Part shown: piece by piece, positions 7,656-16,345 of the stretch | Numbering within the stretch: position 1 is the first letter of the stretch | Layout: each line of letters starts with the position of its first letter | Source: UBA6918 sp040754425 | Lineage (GTDB): Bacteria > Pseudomonadota > Gammaproteobacteria > Burkholderiales > Thiobacillaceae | DNA: 64,000 nt | Assembly: GCA_040754425.1 (NCBI GenBank) | Contig: JBFMCR010000015.1 | Span: 62,001-126,000 of the forward strand | Direction: 5' to 3' | Translations under genes and position numbers: made by a program | The notes under the pieces: generated by a model | What the model was told of the DNA's origin: nothing | The model's database searches: none | The model's input: only the letters and a program-made list of their open reading frames with translations

Positions 7656-9197
7656 TCATAAATCCTGCCCGCTGTAGGAAAGATTGAAGGATTTGTTGAT
7701 GAGCGGGAAGTCGGGGACGATGTCGCCGAGCACGCCCACTTCCAGCAGCGGCCAGTTCCGCCACGATGGATCGTGCGGATGCACGCGGTCGAGTTTGCCG
7801 TCGTCGCCGATGCGCACGGCCACCACCACCTCGCCGCGCCAGCCTTCCACCCAACCGAGGCCTTCACACCGCGCCTGCACCGGTTTGGGCGTGGCGCGGA
7901 TGGCGCCCGCCGGCAGGCGCGAAAGGATTTCCCGGATCAGGCGCACGGATTCGCAAACCTCGGCGAAACGCACTTCCGCACGCGCCAATACGTCTCCTTT
8001 GCGCTGGGTGGCCATGTTCACCTCCAGTTGATCGTAGGGCGCCTGCGGGAATTGCGCGCGCGCGTCCCACGCCTGCGCACTGGCGCGGCCGGCCAGTCCG
8101 GTGAGTCCCAGGCGCGCGGCCAGATCGGGCTTGCAGATGCCGGTATTGGCAAAGCGGTCCTGCAGGCCGGTGTGTTCATCGTAGACGGTCTTGAGTTCGC
8201 GCACTTCCGCTTCGATGCGGCCGGCAATCGTTCCGAGCCCGGCGCGGGCCGCATCGTCGATATCCGCCGCCACGCCGCCGGGTACGATGCAGTCGAACAG
8301 ATAGCGATGTCCGAACAATTTGGCCGACATCCGCAGCCAGTCTTCCTTCAGCCGCCAGAACTGCATGAAGCCGAACGAGAGCGCCGCATCGTTGCCCAGG
8401 TAACCGAGATCGCCCAGATGATTGGCCACACGCTCGATTTCCAGGAACAGGGCGCGCAACCACAGCGCGCGCTCGGGCACTTCGCTGCCGGTGGCGGTTT
8501 CCACCGCCATGCAGTAAGCCCAGGCATAGGCGCTGTGCGAATCGCCGGACACGCGTCCGGCAAGCTTGGCGCCGCCGTCGAGATCCATGCCCTCGAAACG
8601 CTTTTCAATGCCCTTGTGGGTGTAGCCGAGGCGTTCTTCCAGCCGCAGGATGCGGTCGCCGATGACGGAGAAACGGAAATGTCCCGGCTCGATGGTACCG
8701 GCATGAACGGGGCCGACCGGGATTTCGTGCACGCCCTCGCCTTGCACGCGGATGAAAGGATAGGCATCGAGCTCGTGCGCGGGAGGCCGGCCGGCATCGA
8801 AATCCTTGCGCAAGGGGAAAACCGTCTCCTGCCAGGCGCCATGGCGCAGCCACTTGCGTTCGTCCGCCGCGCCCTCGGCGCGAATGCCGAGAAGATCAAA
8901 GGTCGCGCGCTGCATGCGGTCGGCCTGGGGAAAGATATGGGCAAGGTCGGGGTAAGCCGGCGCCTCCGCCGGCAAGTCGCTCGTCACCCAGCACAGGCCC
9001 GAGCCGGTTAGAAAAGCCGCATGGATGGCGAAGCCGCCGCCCAGGCGGCGGTCGTCCGTTCCCCACAGTGCAACGAGTTGCCCGCCTTCCTCCTCGACCG
9101 CGCGGGCAAAAGCCGGCAAACGCGCGGCCTCCATTTCACCGCGCAGAATGTGGGCGGCATGCGCTTTCAGATTCCAGTCCCGTTCGCCTATCTTCAC
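7656..9197 (-). CDS. hyfG: Hydrogenase-4-like large subunit lacking the NiFe cysteines
   Basis: A 513-residue protein with an N-terminal NuoC-like domain (residues 1-150) fused to a NuoD/HycE-like large subunit. In true NiFe hydrogenases the metal is held by RxCGxC and DPCxxC pairs. Here the first pair reads RVSGDS (S217 and S220 in place of both Cys), and the C-terminus (LINKSFNLSYSGQDL) contains no Cys. It therefore cannot hold a NiFe centre. This matches the energy-converting hydrogenase-related (Ehr) group rather than a formate hydrogenlyase. GTG start at 9197, one base after the hyfF stop. Confidence 0.92.
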   Translation of the reverse strand: MKIGERDWNLKAHAAHILRGEMEAARLPAFARAVEEEGGQLVALWGTDDRRLGGGFAIHAAFLTGSGLCWVTSDLPAEAPAYPDLAHIFPQADRMQRATFDLLGIRAEGAADERKWLRHGAWQETVFPLRKDFDAGRPPAHELDAYPFIRVQGEGVHEIPVGPVHAGTIEPGHFRFSVIGDRILRLEERLGYTHKGIEKRFEGMDLDGGAKLAGRVSGDSHSAYAWAYCMAVETATGSEVPERALWLRALFLEIERVANHLGDLGYLGNDAALSFGFMQFWRLKEDWLRMSAKLFGHRYLFDCIVPGGVAADIDDAARAGLGTIAGRIEAEVRELKTVYDEHTGLQDRFANTGICKPDLAARLGLTGLAGRASAQAWDARAQFPQAPYDQLEVNMATQRKGDVLARAEVRFAEVCESVRLIREILSRLPAGAIRATPKPVQARCEGLGWVEGWRGEVVVAVRIGDDGKLDRVHPHDPSWRNWPLLEVGVLGDIVPDFPLINKSFNLSYSGQDL

Positions 9198-9198
9198 T

Positions 9199-10656
9199 TC
9201 AACCTCCCAGCAGCGCCGCCGCCTGCCGATACCACATGGCCAGGTAAGGCGGGATGAACAGGCCCAGCACCAAGGCCAGCCCCAGATGCAGGAACACGGG
9301 AGTCAAGGCAGGCTGGTAGGGCAGCCTCGGCAATTCGGTCTCGCCGAACACCATGGGCTGCACCTTGCCGAAAATGGAGGCGAAGGCCACGCCCAGTGCC
9401 AGCAGCAGGAGGGGCGTGGCCCAGGGATGCTCGTGCATGGCGGCGGTAATGATGAGGAATTCGCTGGCGAACACGCCAAAGGGCGGCAAGCCCAGGATGG
9501 CGACGGTGCCGAGCATCAGGCCCCAGCCGATGGTGGGGTTGGTCTTGATCAGCCCCCGAATGTCATCCATCACCTGCGTGCCGGCCTTTTGCGTGGCATG
9601 ACCGACGGCGAAGAAAATGGCGGACTTGGCGAGCGAATGCATGGTCATGTGCAACAGGCCCGCGAAGTTCGCCACCGCCCCGCCCATGCCGAAGGCAAAA
9701 GTGATCAGCCCCATGTGCTCGATCGAAGAGTAGGCGAACATGCGCTTCACATCCGTCTGGCGCTTGATCAGGAAGGCAGCCAGCACCACGGAAAGCAGGC
9801 CGAAGCCCATCATCAGCTTGCCTGCCATGTCGGTGCCGAGCGCGCCGTCCACCAGCACCTTGGAGCGCATCACCGCGTACAGCGCCACATTGAGCAGGAG
9901 GCCGGACAGCACGGCGGACACCGGCGTAGGGCCTTCGGCGTGGGCGTCCGGCAGCCAGTTGTGCAGGGGGACGAGGCCCACCTTGGTGCCGTAGCCCACC
10001 AGCAGGAAGACGAAGGCGAGCTGCAGCACCGTGGGCTCCAGTTGCGCCTTGACGCCGTCAAGGTGCGTCCACAGCAGGGCAGTGCCGCCCGAGCCCAGCA
10101 CCTTCTCCGCCGCGAAATAGAGCAGAATGGTGCCGAACAGCGCCTGGGCGATGCCGACGCCGCACAGGATGAAATACTTCCACGCCGCTTCCAGCGCCGC
10201 CGGCGTGCGGTACAGCGACACCAGCAGCACGGTGGCGAGCGTCGCCGCCTCCATCGCCACCCACAGGATGCCCATGTTGTTGGTGGTCAGCGCCAGCAGC
10301 ATGGCGCCGATGAATATCTGGTAGCTGCTGTGGTACAGGCGCAGACGCATGGCGTTGAGCCGCCCGTGCTCCTGTTCGATGCGCATGTAGGGGCGCGAGA
10401 ACAGCGCGGTGGTGAAGGCGACGAAAGCCGTCAGCGTGACCAGGAAAACGTTGAAGGAATCGATGAAGAACCAGCCGGCGCCCGCCATCATCGGCCCCTG
10501 CGCGACGATGCGCGCGGTCAGCAGCACCGCCACGGCCAGCGTGAGCAGGCTGAACAGGGCGTTGATCTCCGGCGCATTGCGCCGAGAGCCCCAAAGCGCC
10601 AGGAAAACCCCGCCTGCCAGAGGAATGCCGAGCAGCCAGAAAATTTCCACGGTCAT
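9199..10656 (-). CDS. hyfF: Hydrogenase-4-like membrane subunit HyfF (NuoN/L antiporter family)
   Basis: A 485-residue polytopic membrane protein of the Mrp/NuoLMN proton-translocating family, with about 13 or 14 hydrophobic segments. Family landmarks are the KVGLVPLHNWLPDAHAEGPT stretch, where the conserved Lys and His line the ion path, and RMFAYSSIEHMGLITF. It would act as one of two antiporter-like modules in the complex. The start ATG at 10656 overlaps the hyfE stop (10653-10656), and the stop is one base from hyfG. Confidence 0.92.
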   Translation of the reverse strand: MTVEIFWLLGIPLAGGVFLALWGSRRNAPEINALFSLLTLAVAVLLTARIVAQGPMMAGAGWFFIDSFNVFLVTLTAFVAFTTALFSRPYMRIEQEHGRLNAMRLRLYHSSYQIFIGAMLLALTTNNMGILWVAMEAATLATVLLVSLYRTPAALEAAWKYFILCGVGIAQALFGTILLYFAAEKVLGSGGTALLWTHLDGVKAQLEPTVLQLAFVFLLVGYGTKVGLVPLHNWLPDAHAEGPTPVSAVLSGLLLNVALYAVMRSKVLVDGALGTDMAGKLMMGFGLLSVVLAAFLIKRQTDVKRMFAYSSIEHMGLITFAFGMGGAVANFAGLLHMTMHSLAKSAIFFAVGHATQKAGTQVMDDIRGLIKTNPTIGWGLMLGTVAILGLPPFGVFASEFLIITAAMHEHPWATPLLLLALGVAFASIFGKVQPMVFGETELPRLPYQPALTPVFLHLGLALVLGLFIPPYLAMWYRQAAALLGG

Positions 10657-11315
10657 TTTTCCTTGAGCTTTTCCATGTGCTTGAGATCCAGCGAATCGAA
10701 GGTCTCGCGAATCTGGAAGAAGAAGATGCCGAGCACGAACACCCCTACCAGCACGTCGAGCGCCACGCCCAGTTCCACCACCAGCGGCATGCCGTAAGTG
10801 GCGCTGGTGGCGGCGAAGAACAGGCCGTTTTCCATGGACAGGAAGCCGATCACCTGGGGAATGGCCTTGCTGCGCGTGATCATCATGAGGAAGGCGAGCA
10901 GCACGCAGGCCATGGCAATGCCCAGGGTCGAGCGCGTCACCGTTCCGGAAAGCGCCGAGATGGGCAGCGCGAGGTTGAAGGCGAACATCACCAGCACGAT
11001 GCCGATCAGCATGGTGGTGGGAATGTTTATCATCGGCTCCACCTCGCGGTTTACGTCGAGCTTCTTTACCAGCGCATAGAAAATCCACGGCATGGCAATG
11101 ACCTTGAGCGCCACCGTGAGGGCCGCCGAGTAATACAGGTGGTGCTGCCCCGTCGCCCAGGCCACCAGGGCGGTGGAAGCCGCCAGCGCCGCGCCCTGCC
11201 AGGCAAACAGCGTGATCAGCCCGACAATGCGGCGCTGCGACAACATGGCAAACGAGATCAGCAGCAGCAGCGCCGCGAGCAGGTTGACGACCTGAAGGTG
11301 ATAGCCAAGGCTCAT
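10653..11315 (-). CDS. hyfE: Hydrogenase-4-like membrane subunit HyfE
   Basis: A 220-residue membrane protein of the HyfE family, related to NuoK and MrpC, with about six or seven hydrophobic segments. The C-terminal half carries the NuoK-like pattern with a buried Glu (GFLSMENGLFFAA and GMPLVVELGVALDVLVG). Length equals E. coli HyfE (216). The start immediately follows the hyfC stop with no gap and its end overlaps hyfF by ATGA. Confidence 0.9.
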   Translation of the reverse strand: MSLGYHLQVVNLLAALLLLISFAMLSQRRIVGLITLFAWQGAALAASTALVAWATGQHHLYYSAALTVALKVIAMPWIFYALVKKLDVNREVEPMINIPTTMLIGIVLVMFAFNLALPISALSGTVTRSTLGIAMACVLLAFLMMITRSKAIPQVIGFLSMENGLFFAATSATYGMPLVVELGVALDVLVGVFVLGIFFFQIRETFDSLDLKHMEKLKEK

Positions 11316-12254
11316 TCAAACCTCCAGCAGGAAGTGGATCAACATGCCCAGCACCGCCAGCAAAAAGGCTGTGCCGAGAAATTCAGGGACGCGGAACAGA
11401 CGCACCTTGGCGGAGATGGCTTCCAGGAACGACAGCGCCGCTCCGCCAACCGCCAGCTTGGCAACCATGGCCGCCAGCGCCAGGGGCAGGGCGGCGACAT
11501 CGCCCCGCGCGGCGATGCCCCAGGGCAGGAACAGGGCGATGCCCAGCACGGAATAGGTGAACAGCTTCAATGCCACCGCCCACTCGATCAGCGCCAGATG
11601 CCGCGCGGAATACTCGAGGATCATGGCCTCGTGGATCATGGTCAGTTCCAGGTGCGTGGCCGGGTTGTCCACCGGGATGCGCGCGTTCTCCGCCAGCGAG
11701 ACCATCCAGAACGCCACCGCCGCAAACGCCAGGCTGGGATAAATGACGAATTCCTTGTGCGCCAGGGTCTCGACGATGACGGGCAGTGCGGTGGACTGGG
11801 AAATCAGGCTGGCGGTAAAGAACGCCATGAGCAGGGCGGGCTCGGCCAGGAAGGACACCAGCATTTCCCTTCTTGCCCCGAGGGTGCCGAAGGAAGTGCC
11901 GATGTCCATGGCGGCCAGCGCCAGGAACACCCGCGCCAGCGCGAAGATGCCGACCAGGGCGATGACGTCGGCCGTCGGCGAGAACGGCAGGTCGTTGACC
12001 AGCGTCGGCACGATGCCTGCCGCCAGCGCCATGCAGGCGAAGATCATGTAGGGCGCGAAGCGGAACAGCGGCGAAGCATTGTGCGCGATCACCGCATCCT
12101 TGTGGAACAGCTTGCGCAGGGTGCGGTAGGGCTGGGTAATGGGCGGCGCGCTGCGCCCTTGCAGCCAGGCACGGCACTGGTTGACCCAGCCCATGAGCAA
12201 GGGCGCCAGCAGGATGGCCAGCAGGGTCTGGGCGATTTGCAGAAGAATGCTCAT
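11316..12254 (-). CDS. hyfC: Hydrogenase-4-like membrane subunit HyfC (NuoH family)
   Basis: A 312-residue NuoH/HycD-type membrane subunit, the piece that joins the hydrophilic arm to the antiporter modules. The diagnostic acidic loop is present (ENARIPVDNPATHLELTMIH), as is the N-terminal QPYRTLRKLFHKD segment. I start at the ATG at 12254 (MSILLQIAQ), which overlaps the hyfB stop. A longer frame to 12308 would add an unrelated polar extension lying inside hyfB. Confidence 0.93.
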   Translation of the reverse strand: MSILLQIAQTLLAILLAPLLMGWVNQCRAWLQGRSAPPITQPYRTLRKLFHKDAVIAHNASPLFRFAPYMIFACMALAAGIVPTLVNDLPFSPTADVIALVGIFALARVFLALAAMDIGTSFGTLGARREMLVSFLAEPALLMAFFTASLISQSTALPVIVETLAHKEFVIYPSLAFAAVAFWMVSLAENARIPVDNPATHLELTMIHEAMILEYSARHLALIEWAVALKLFTYSVLGIALFLPWGIAARGDVAALPLALAAMVAKLAVGGAALSFLEAISAKVRLFRVPEFLGTAFLLAVLGMLIHFLLEV

Positions 12255-14263
12255 CGTGTAAAGACCAGAAGGAAAACAAGGGTGACGAAGCTGTAGATCA
12301 GGTACCACTGGATGCGGCCATGCTGCAGCCGCCCGGCCTGCGCCGACAGCCAGGCGGTGAGGTCGGCGATGGGCCGGTAGAGCAGCAGCCAGAGCTTGTC
12401 GCGGCTCTCGCCGCGGTATTGCGGATGGCGGTCGAACGGATCCGGGGTTTCCCGCTCCACCTGCATGAATACGTCAAAGATCTGCCGGATGGGCTGGCCG
12501 AAGCCTTCGGCGCTGTCCTGCATGCGTGCATCCTGCTCCGGGAAGCCGCAGTCCCAGGGGTCGGCCCGGCGCACCCTGCCGTGATAGACGCGGCGCACCC
12601 ACAGGAAGACGAGCAGCACCACCACGGCCACCACCGCCAGGAAAATCAGCGGCGCGTAACTCGCCCGCTCCGCCGAAACAGGCGTCAGCAACAACCAGCT
12701 GCTGATGCCGGGCAGGTGTTGCCCGGTCAGCATCCGCACCACCGGTTCCAGCCACTGGACGACATGGGCAGGGAACAGCCCGAGCAGGACGCAAGCGGCG
12801 CCCAGCCACAGCATGCCCAGGCGTTGCGGCCAACTCGCCTCGTGCGCCCGATCGAGCGCCGGATCGCGCGGCCGGCCGAGGAAGATGACGCCGTAGAATT
12901 TCACCATCACATAGGCAGCGAGCGCTGCGGCCAGCGCCACGGTGGCCGCGGCCACCGGAATCACCATGTTGAGGTAGGGCTGAGTAAGCCCAGGCGTGAG
13001 CAGGAAAGCCTGCAACAACAGCCATTCCGAAACGAAACCATTGAGCGGCGGCAGGCCGGCGATGGCCAGCGCGCCGATCAGGGTGAGCCAGGCGGTCCAC
13101 GGCATGGTGCGCATCAGTCCGCCCAGACGACCCATGCGCCGCTCGCCGGTGGCATGCAGCACGGAACCCGTGCCGACGAACAGCAGGCCCTTGAAGAAGG
13201 CATGGTTGAGGGCGTGATACAACAGGGCGGTCAGGGCCAGCGCCGCCAGCGCGCCCTTGCCGTCGGTGTGGAAAATCAGCGTCAAGCCGAATGCCGCGAG
13301 AATCACGCCGATGTTTTCGATCGACGACCAGGCCAGCAGCCGTTTCATGTCCGACTGCACGGCGGCGAAGATCACGCCGTAGAGCGCGGTAACCAGTCCG
13401 AGCGTCAGGGCCAGCGTGCCCCACCAGCCGATCTGCACATCGAGCAGATCGAAGGTCACGCGCAACAGGCCGTAGATGGCGGTCTTCAGCATCACGCCGG
13501 ACATCAGCGCGGATACCGGCGAAGGCGCCGCCGGATGCGCTTCCGGCAGCCACACATGCATGGGCACCAGACCCGCCTTGGCGCCGAAACCGAACAACGC
13601 CAGCAGGAATGCCGCCGAAGACCAGAACGGCGACATCTGCGCCAGGCGCATGGTATTGAAAGTGTAATCCCCGTGTCCGCCCTGCAGCACGCCGAAGACG
13701 AGCAGCAAAGAAACCGCGCCGACATGCGCAATCAACAGATAAAGAAAACCGGCGCGGCGAATCTCGGGAATTTTGTGGTCGGTGGTGACGAGGAAATACG
13801 ACGACAGCGCCATCACTTCCCACGCCACCATGAAGGCGTAGGCATCGTCGGCAAGCAGCACCGCGAGCATGCCGGCCAGGAACAGGTGGTACCACAGGGC
13901 CAGCATGGCGAGCGGGCCGGCGGCCATGCCGCGGAAGTAGCCCGAGGCGTACACCGTCACCCCGAAGGCCGCGCCCCCCAGCAACACCATGAAGAAGGCA
14001 GACAGGGCATCCAGCCGCAGATGGAAAGGCAGATCGGGCAGGCCGACGGGCAGCACCATGGCCGAAGCCGGCAGCAACAGGCCGGCGACGCCGATTCCTG
14101 CAATGAACAATGCGCCCAGGGCGCCAAGGGGGAAGATAAGTCGAGTGAGCAGGCCGTGCCGGCCCTGCAGCAGCGGCGCCGAAAAACCCAGTGTCAGCCA
14201 GCAAAGCACCCCGGCCCAGGCCAAATCGAGGACATGAGCGGCAAGGTATGCCGAAGGTGACAT
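12251..14263 (-). CDS. hyfB: Hydrogenase-4-like membrane subunit HyfB (NuoL family)
   Basis: A 670-residue NuoL/HyfB-type subunit with about 16 hydrophobic segments, the same length as E. coli HyfB (672). The antiporter-family core is visible in KAGLVPMHVWLPEAHPAAPS and KRLLAWSSIENIGVILAAF. It is the first gene of the minus-strand operon hyfB-C-E-F-G-I. No hyfA/hyfH ferredoxin subunit or hyfD is present here, so the electron partner is unknown. The promoter must lie in the 98-base gap shared with the divergent ribbon-helix-helix gene. Confidence 0.93.
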   Translation of the reverse strand: MSPSAYLAAHVLDLAWAGVLCWLTLGFSAPLLQGRHGLLTRLIFPLGALGALFIAGIGVAGLLLPASAMVLPVGLPDLPFHLRLDALSAFFMVLLGGAAFGVTVYASGYFRGMAAGPLAMLALWYHLFLAGMLAVLLADDAYAFMVAWEVMALSSYFLVTTDHKIPEIRRAGFLYLLIAHVGAVSLLLVFGVLQGGHGDYTFNTMRLAQMSPFWSSAAFLLALFGFGAKAGLVPMHVWLPEAHPAAPSPVSALMSGVMLKTAIYGLLRVTFDLLDVQIGWWGTLALTLGLVTALYGVIFAAVQSDMKRLLAWSSIENIGVILAAFGLTLIFHTDGKGALAALALTALLYHALNHAFFKGLLFVGTGSVLHATGERRMGRLGGLMRTMPWTAWLTLIGALAIAGLPPLNGFVSEWLLLQAFLLTPGLTQPYLNMVIPVAAATVALAAALAAYVMVKFYGVIFLGRPRDPALDRAHEASWPQRLGMLWLGAACVLLGLFPAHVVQWLEPVVRMLTGQHLPGISSWLLLTPVSAERASYAPLIFLAVVAVVVLLVFLWVRRVYHGRVRRADPWDCGFPEQDARMQDSAEGFGQPIRQIFDVFMQVERETPDPFDRHPQYRGESRDKLWLLLYRPIADLTAWLSAQAGRLQHGRIQWYLIYSFVTLVFLLVFTR

Positions 14264-14289
14264 TGAGGCGCGCGCAGAGTCAAACCAGA

Positions 14290-14339
14290 TTTGATTCTAT
14301 TGACAAATCAAATCAACTACAATGTTAATCGGATTAACA
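14290..14339. promoter_or_regulatory. Divergent control region with perfect palindromic operator
   Basis: Between hyfB and the divergent RHH gene lies TGTTAATCGGATTAACA (14323-14339), a perfect 8-1-8 inverted repeat. Just before it are TTTGATT (14290-14296) and AATCAAA (14306-14312), a second inverted pair. TTGACA at 14300-14305 is a good -35 match, with a weak TGTTAA -10 at 17 bases spacing that would overlap the palindrome. The arrangement suits a repressor site for the adjacent RHH protein; this is inference. Confidence 0.65.
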
Positions 14340-14361
14340 TGTTCGTCGTCGTCCTCTCGCC

Positions 14362-14559
14362 ATGGAAAACCGCACTGCCCGGCTCACCGTCCTGATCGAT
14401 CCGCGAAAAAAGAAGCTGTTCGAGGAAATCTGCATGCAGCGCGATCTGACGCCTTCACAGGTCGTGCGGCGATTGATCCGCCAATACATCATGGAAAACG
14501 CGGGCGGCAGGGAATTGCCCGAGTGGCTCACCGCGGCGGCGCCACGCGGCGAGGAATGA
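14362..14559 (+). CDS. Small ribbon-helix-helix (CopG/Arc-like) DNA-binding protein
   Basis: A 65-residue protein with the beta-strand plus two-helix pattern of ribbon-helix-helix repressors: RLTVLIDPRKKKLFEEIC (strand and helix A), then LTPSQVVRRLIRQYI (helix B). It is transcribed divergently from the hyf operon. A perfect palindrome 22 bases upstream of its ATG makes it a likely regulator of itself and perhaps of hyfB. No toxin gene is adjacent. The ATG lacks a clear ribosome-binding site. Confidence 0.75.
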   Translation: MENRTARLTVLIDPRKKKLFEEICMQRDLTPSQVVRRLIRQYIMENAGGRELPEWLTAAAPRGEE

Positions 14560-14577
14560 GTCGCCCCCTTCCCGCGG

Positions 14578-15138
14578 TCAGAACTCGTTGCGGATGCGCT
14601 TGTAACCCTTGACCAGCTCGTTGTTGGCCTGCGCCACGCTTTCGGAGAAATCGCTCGCGTCCGGCGTGACGCGCTCGATGCCGGCAAGCTCCCCGTCGGA
14701 GTGGATGTTGGCGGTGGAGGGAATGTAGAAGCCGGGCGGCACGGTGCAGCCTTCCACCACGGAGTTGTGGCGCACCACGGAGCCGTCGCCCACGGTGCAG
14801 TTGAACAGCACGGAATTGAAGCCGATGAAGACGTTGTCGCCGACCTTGCACGGGCCGTGCACGATGGAGCGGTGCGCGATCGAGCTGCCCTCGCCGATGG
14901 TCACGCCGCCGCCGGCCTTGCAGTGGATGACCACGCCGTCCTGGATGTTGGAATTGGCGCCGATGACGATGGGCTCCATGTCGCCGTTCTCGTCCACCTC
15001 GTCGGCGCGAATCACGGCGTATGGGCCGATGAAAACGTTTTCCTCGACGACGACCTTGCCGCACAGGATGGCGGTGGGATCGACGAAGGCGCTGTCATGC
15101 ACGACGGGCAAATGGCCGGAAGGATTTCTGCGGATCAT
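14578..15138 (-). CDS. Gamma-class carbonic anhydrase, Cam type
   Basis: A 186-residue left-handed beta-helix protein. The three histidine metal ligands of archaeal Cam are in place as H72 (VVIHCK), H89 and H94 (IAHRSIVHGP). The Cam-like RADE segment (R44, D46, E47) and IQDG (residues 65-68) are kept, as is the Cam-like C-terminal helix (ANNELVKGYKRIRNEF). It lacks the long acidic loop carrying Glu84 of Cam. It would interconvert CO2 and bicarbonate in the cytoplasm, as no signal peptide is visible. It lies tail to tail with the RHH gene and on the same strand as the hyf operon. Confidence 0.88.
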   Translation of the reverse strand: MIRRNPSGHLPVVHDSAFVDPTAILCGKVVVEENVFIGPYAVIRADEVDENGDMEPIVIGANSNIQDGVVIHCKAGGGVTIGEGSSIAHRSIVHGPCKVGDNVFIGFNSVLFNCTVGDGSVVRHNSVVEGCTVPPGFYIPSTANIHSDGELAGIERVTPDASDFSESVAQANNELVKGYKRIRNEF

Positions 15139-15235
15139 GATGAACTCTCACTCGACTGCGGACGCACAAAGGCCGGCATGCCATGCCGGCCCGCGCATGA
15201 TACCACTCGCCCCCGGCGCCTGGCAGGGCTTTCGC

Positions 15236-16327
15236 TCATTCGGCCACGCCGACGACGTCGGTATGCGGCTTGTGCGCGCGCCTGTGTTCGCGCATGCCCT
15301 TGAAAAGGGCATGCAGCACGGTCCACGCGCCCACGATCAGGGCCAGCGCCAGCACGCCGTCGCCGATCCATTTCAGCGTCTGCACGGTGGACGCTTTTGG
15401 CGGCTCGATCATGCCGAGGTGGCCAAGGTAGCCGGGTATGTAGAAGAAGCGCGAGAACAGCACGGTCAGCATGATCACCGCCATGGTGAACTTGACCTGG
15501 TAGTCCTTCACGTACGTCGTGCCGATGGCGCCGACCTGGATGCCGAAGAGCGAGCCGAACAGGATCAGCATGGCAAGGCGGATGTCGACCACGCCTTCGA
15601 GTCCATAGAAGAGCGTGCCGCCCAGGCCCATGATGAAGGCGATGACCAGTTCGGTGGCGGAGGCCATGATGGCGGGCACGCCCAGGATGTAGATCATGGC
15701 CGGCACGCCGATGAAACCGCCCACGGCGATGGCCGAAGCCAGGAAACCGGTGGCGAAGCCGATGGGCACCAGGAACAGTATCGAGATCTCAGCCTGCGCG
15801 CCCTTCGAGTAAATCATGGTGCCGGGAATCTTCACCGACTGCACCCAGCGCGCCAGACGGGTCAGTTCGACGATCTGCCCGCTGCCGTCGCCGGCTTCGT
15901 CCAGCGCCTTGAGCTTGCGGTAGTCCCTGAGCACGAAGCCGCCGACGATGGCCAGCGTCACCACGAACATCGCCGACACGTAAAGGTCGGTGCCGACCGC
16001 GCCGAAGGTGTTCTTGATGTCGGTCATCACGTGCTTGCCGAACAGCACGCCGGCTTCGGCGAACACGCCCAGGATCAGGCCCAGCCTGAGGTCGACCTGG
16101 CCGTACTTGTTGCGCTTGATCGCGCCCACGAGGGCCTTGGGAAACTTGTGGCAGATGTTGGAGGCCACCGCCACGATGCCGGGCGCGCCCAGGGTCATCA
16201 TGGCGGGAGTGAGCACGAAGGCGCCGCCGGAACCGATGAAGCCGGAGACCATGCCGCCCACGAAACCGACCAGGATCAGCAGGATCGCGGTGGTCGGGGT
16301 AATGTCGATGAAGTCGATGAGTTCCAT
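15236..16327 (-). CDS. TSUP (TauE/SafE) family membrane transporter
   Basis: A 363-residue polytopic membrane protein of the TauE/SafE/TSUP family, which moves sulfite, sulfonates or other small organic and inorganic anions. The duplicated glycine-rich helices are visible (VGFVGGMVSGFIGSGGAF and GFATGFLASAIAVGGFIG). The C-terminal tail is basic (REHRRAHKPH). A small membrane protein gene (16346-16672) precedes it by 18 bases and is surely cotranscribed. The substrate cannot be read from sequence; in a sulfur-oxidiser sulfite or sulfate is the obvious guess. Confidence 0.88.
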   Translation of the reverse strand: MELIDFIDITPTTAILLILVGFVGGMVSGFIGSGGAFVLTPAMMTLGAPGIVAVASNICHKFPKALVGAIKRNKYGQVDLRLGLILGVFAEAGVLFGKHVMTDIKNTFGAVGTDLYVSAMFVVTLAIVGGFVLRDYRKLKALDEAGDGSGQIVELTRLARWVQSVKIPGTMIYSKGAQAEISILFLVPIGFATGFLASAIAVGGFIGVPAMIYILGVPAIMASATELVIAFIMGLGGTLFYGLEGVVDIRLAMLILFGSLFGIQVGAIGTTYVKDYQVKFTMAVIMLTVLFSRFFYIPGYLGHLGMIEPPKASTVQTLKWIGDGVLALALIVGAWTVLHALFKGMREHRRAHKPHTDVVGVAE

Positions 16328-16345
16328 GGCTTGTTTCCCGCTTCC

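Noticed and set aside
7656..9197. NiFe hydrogenase or formate hydrogenlyase large subunit
   Set aside because: Both cysteine pairs that bind NiFe are missing, so the catalytic assignment is not tenable; called Ehr-type instead.
9025..14260. Very long open frames on the plus strand opposite the hyf genes (9025-10797, 10677-12296, 12320-14260)
   Set aside because: They are antisense shadows of GC-rich membrane-protein genes. Their translations are Gln/His/Arg/Gly-rich with no domain, and the minus-strand frames are unmistakable Hyf subunits.
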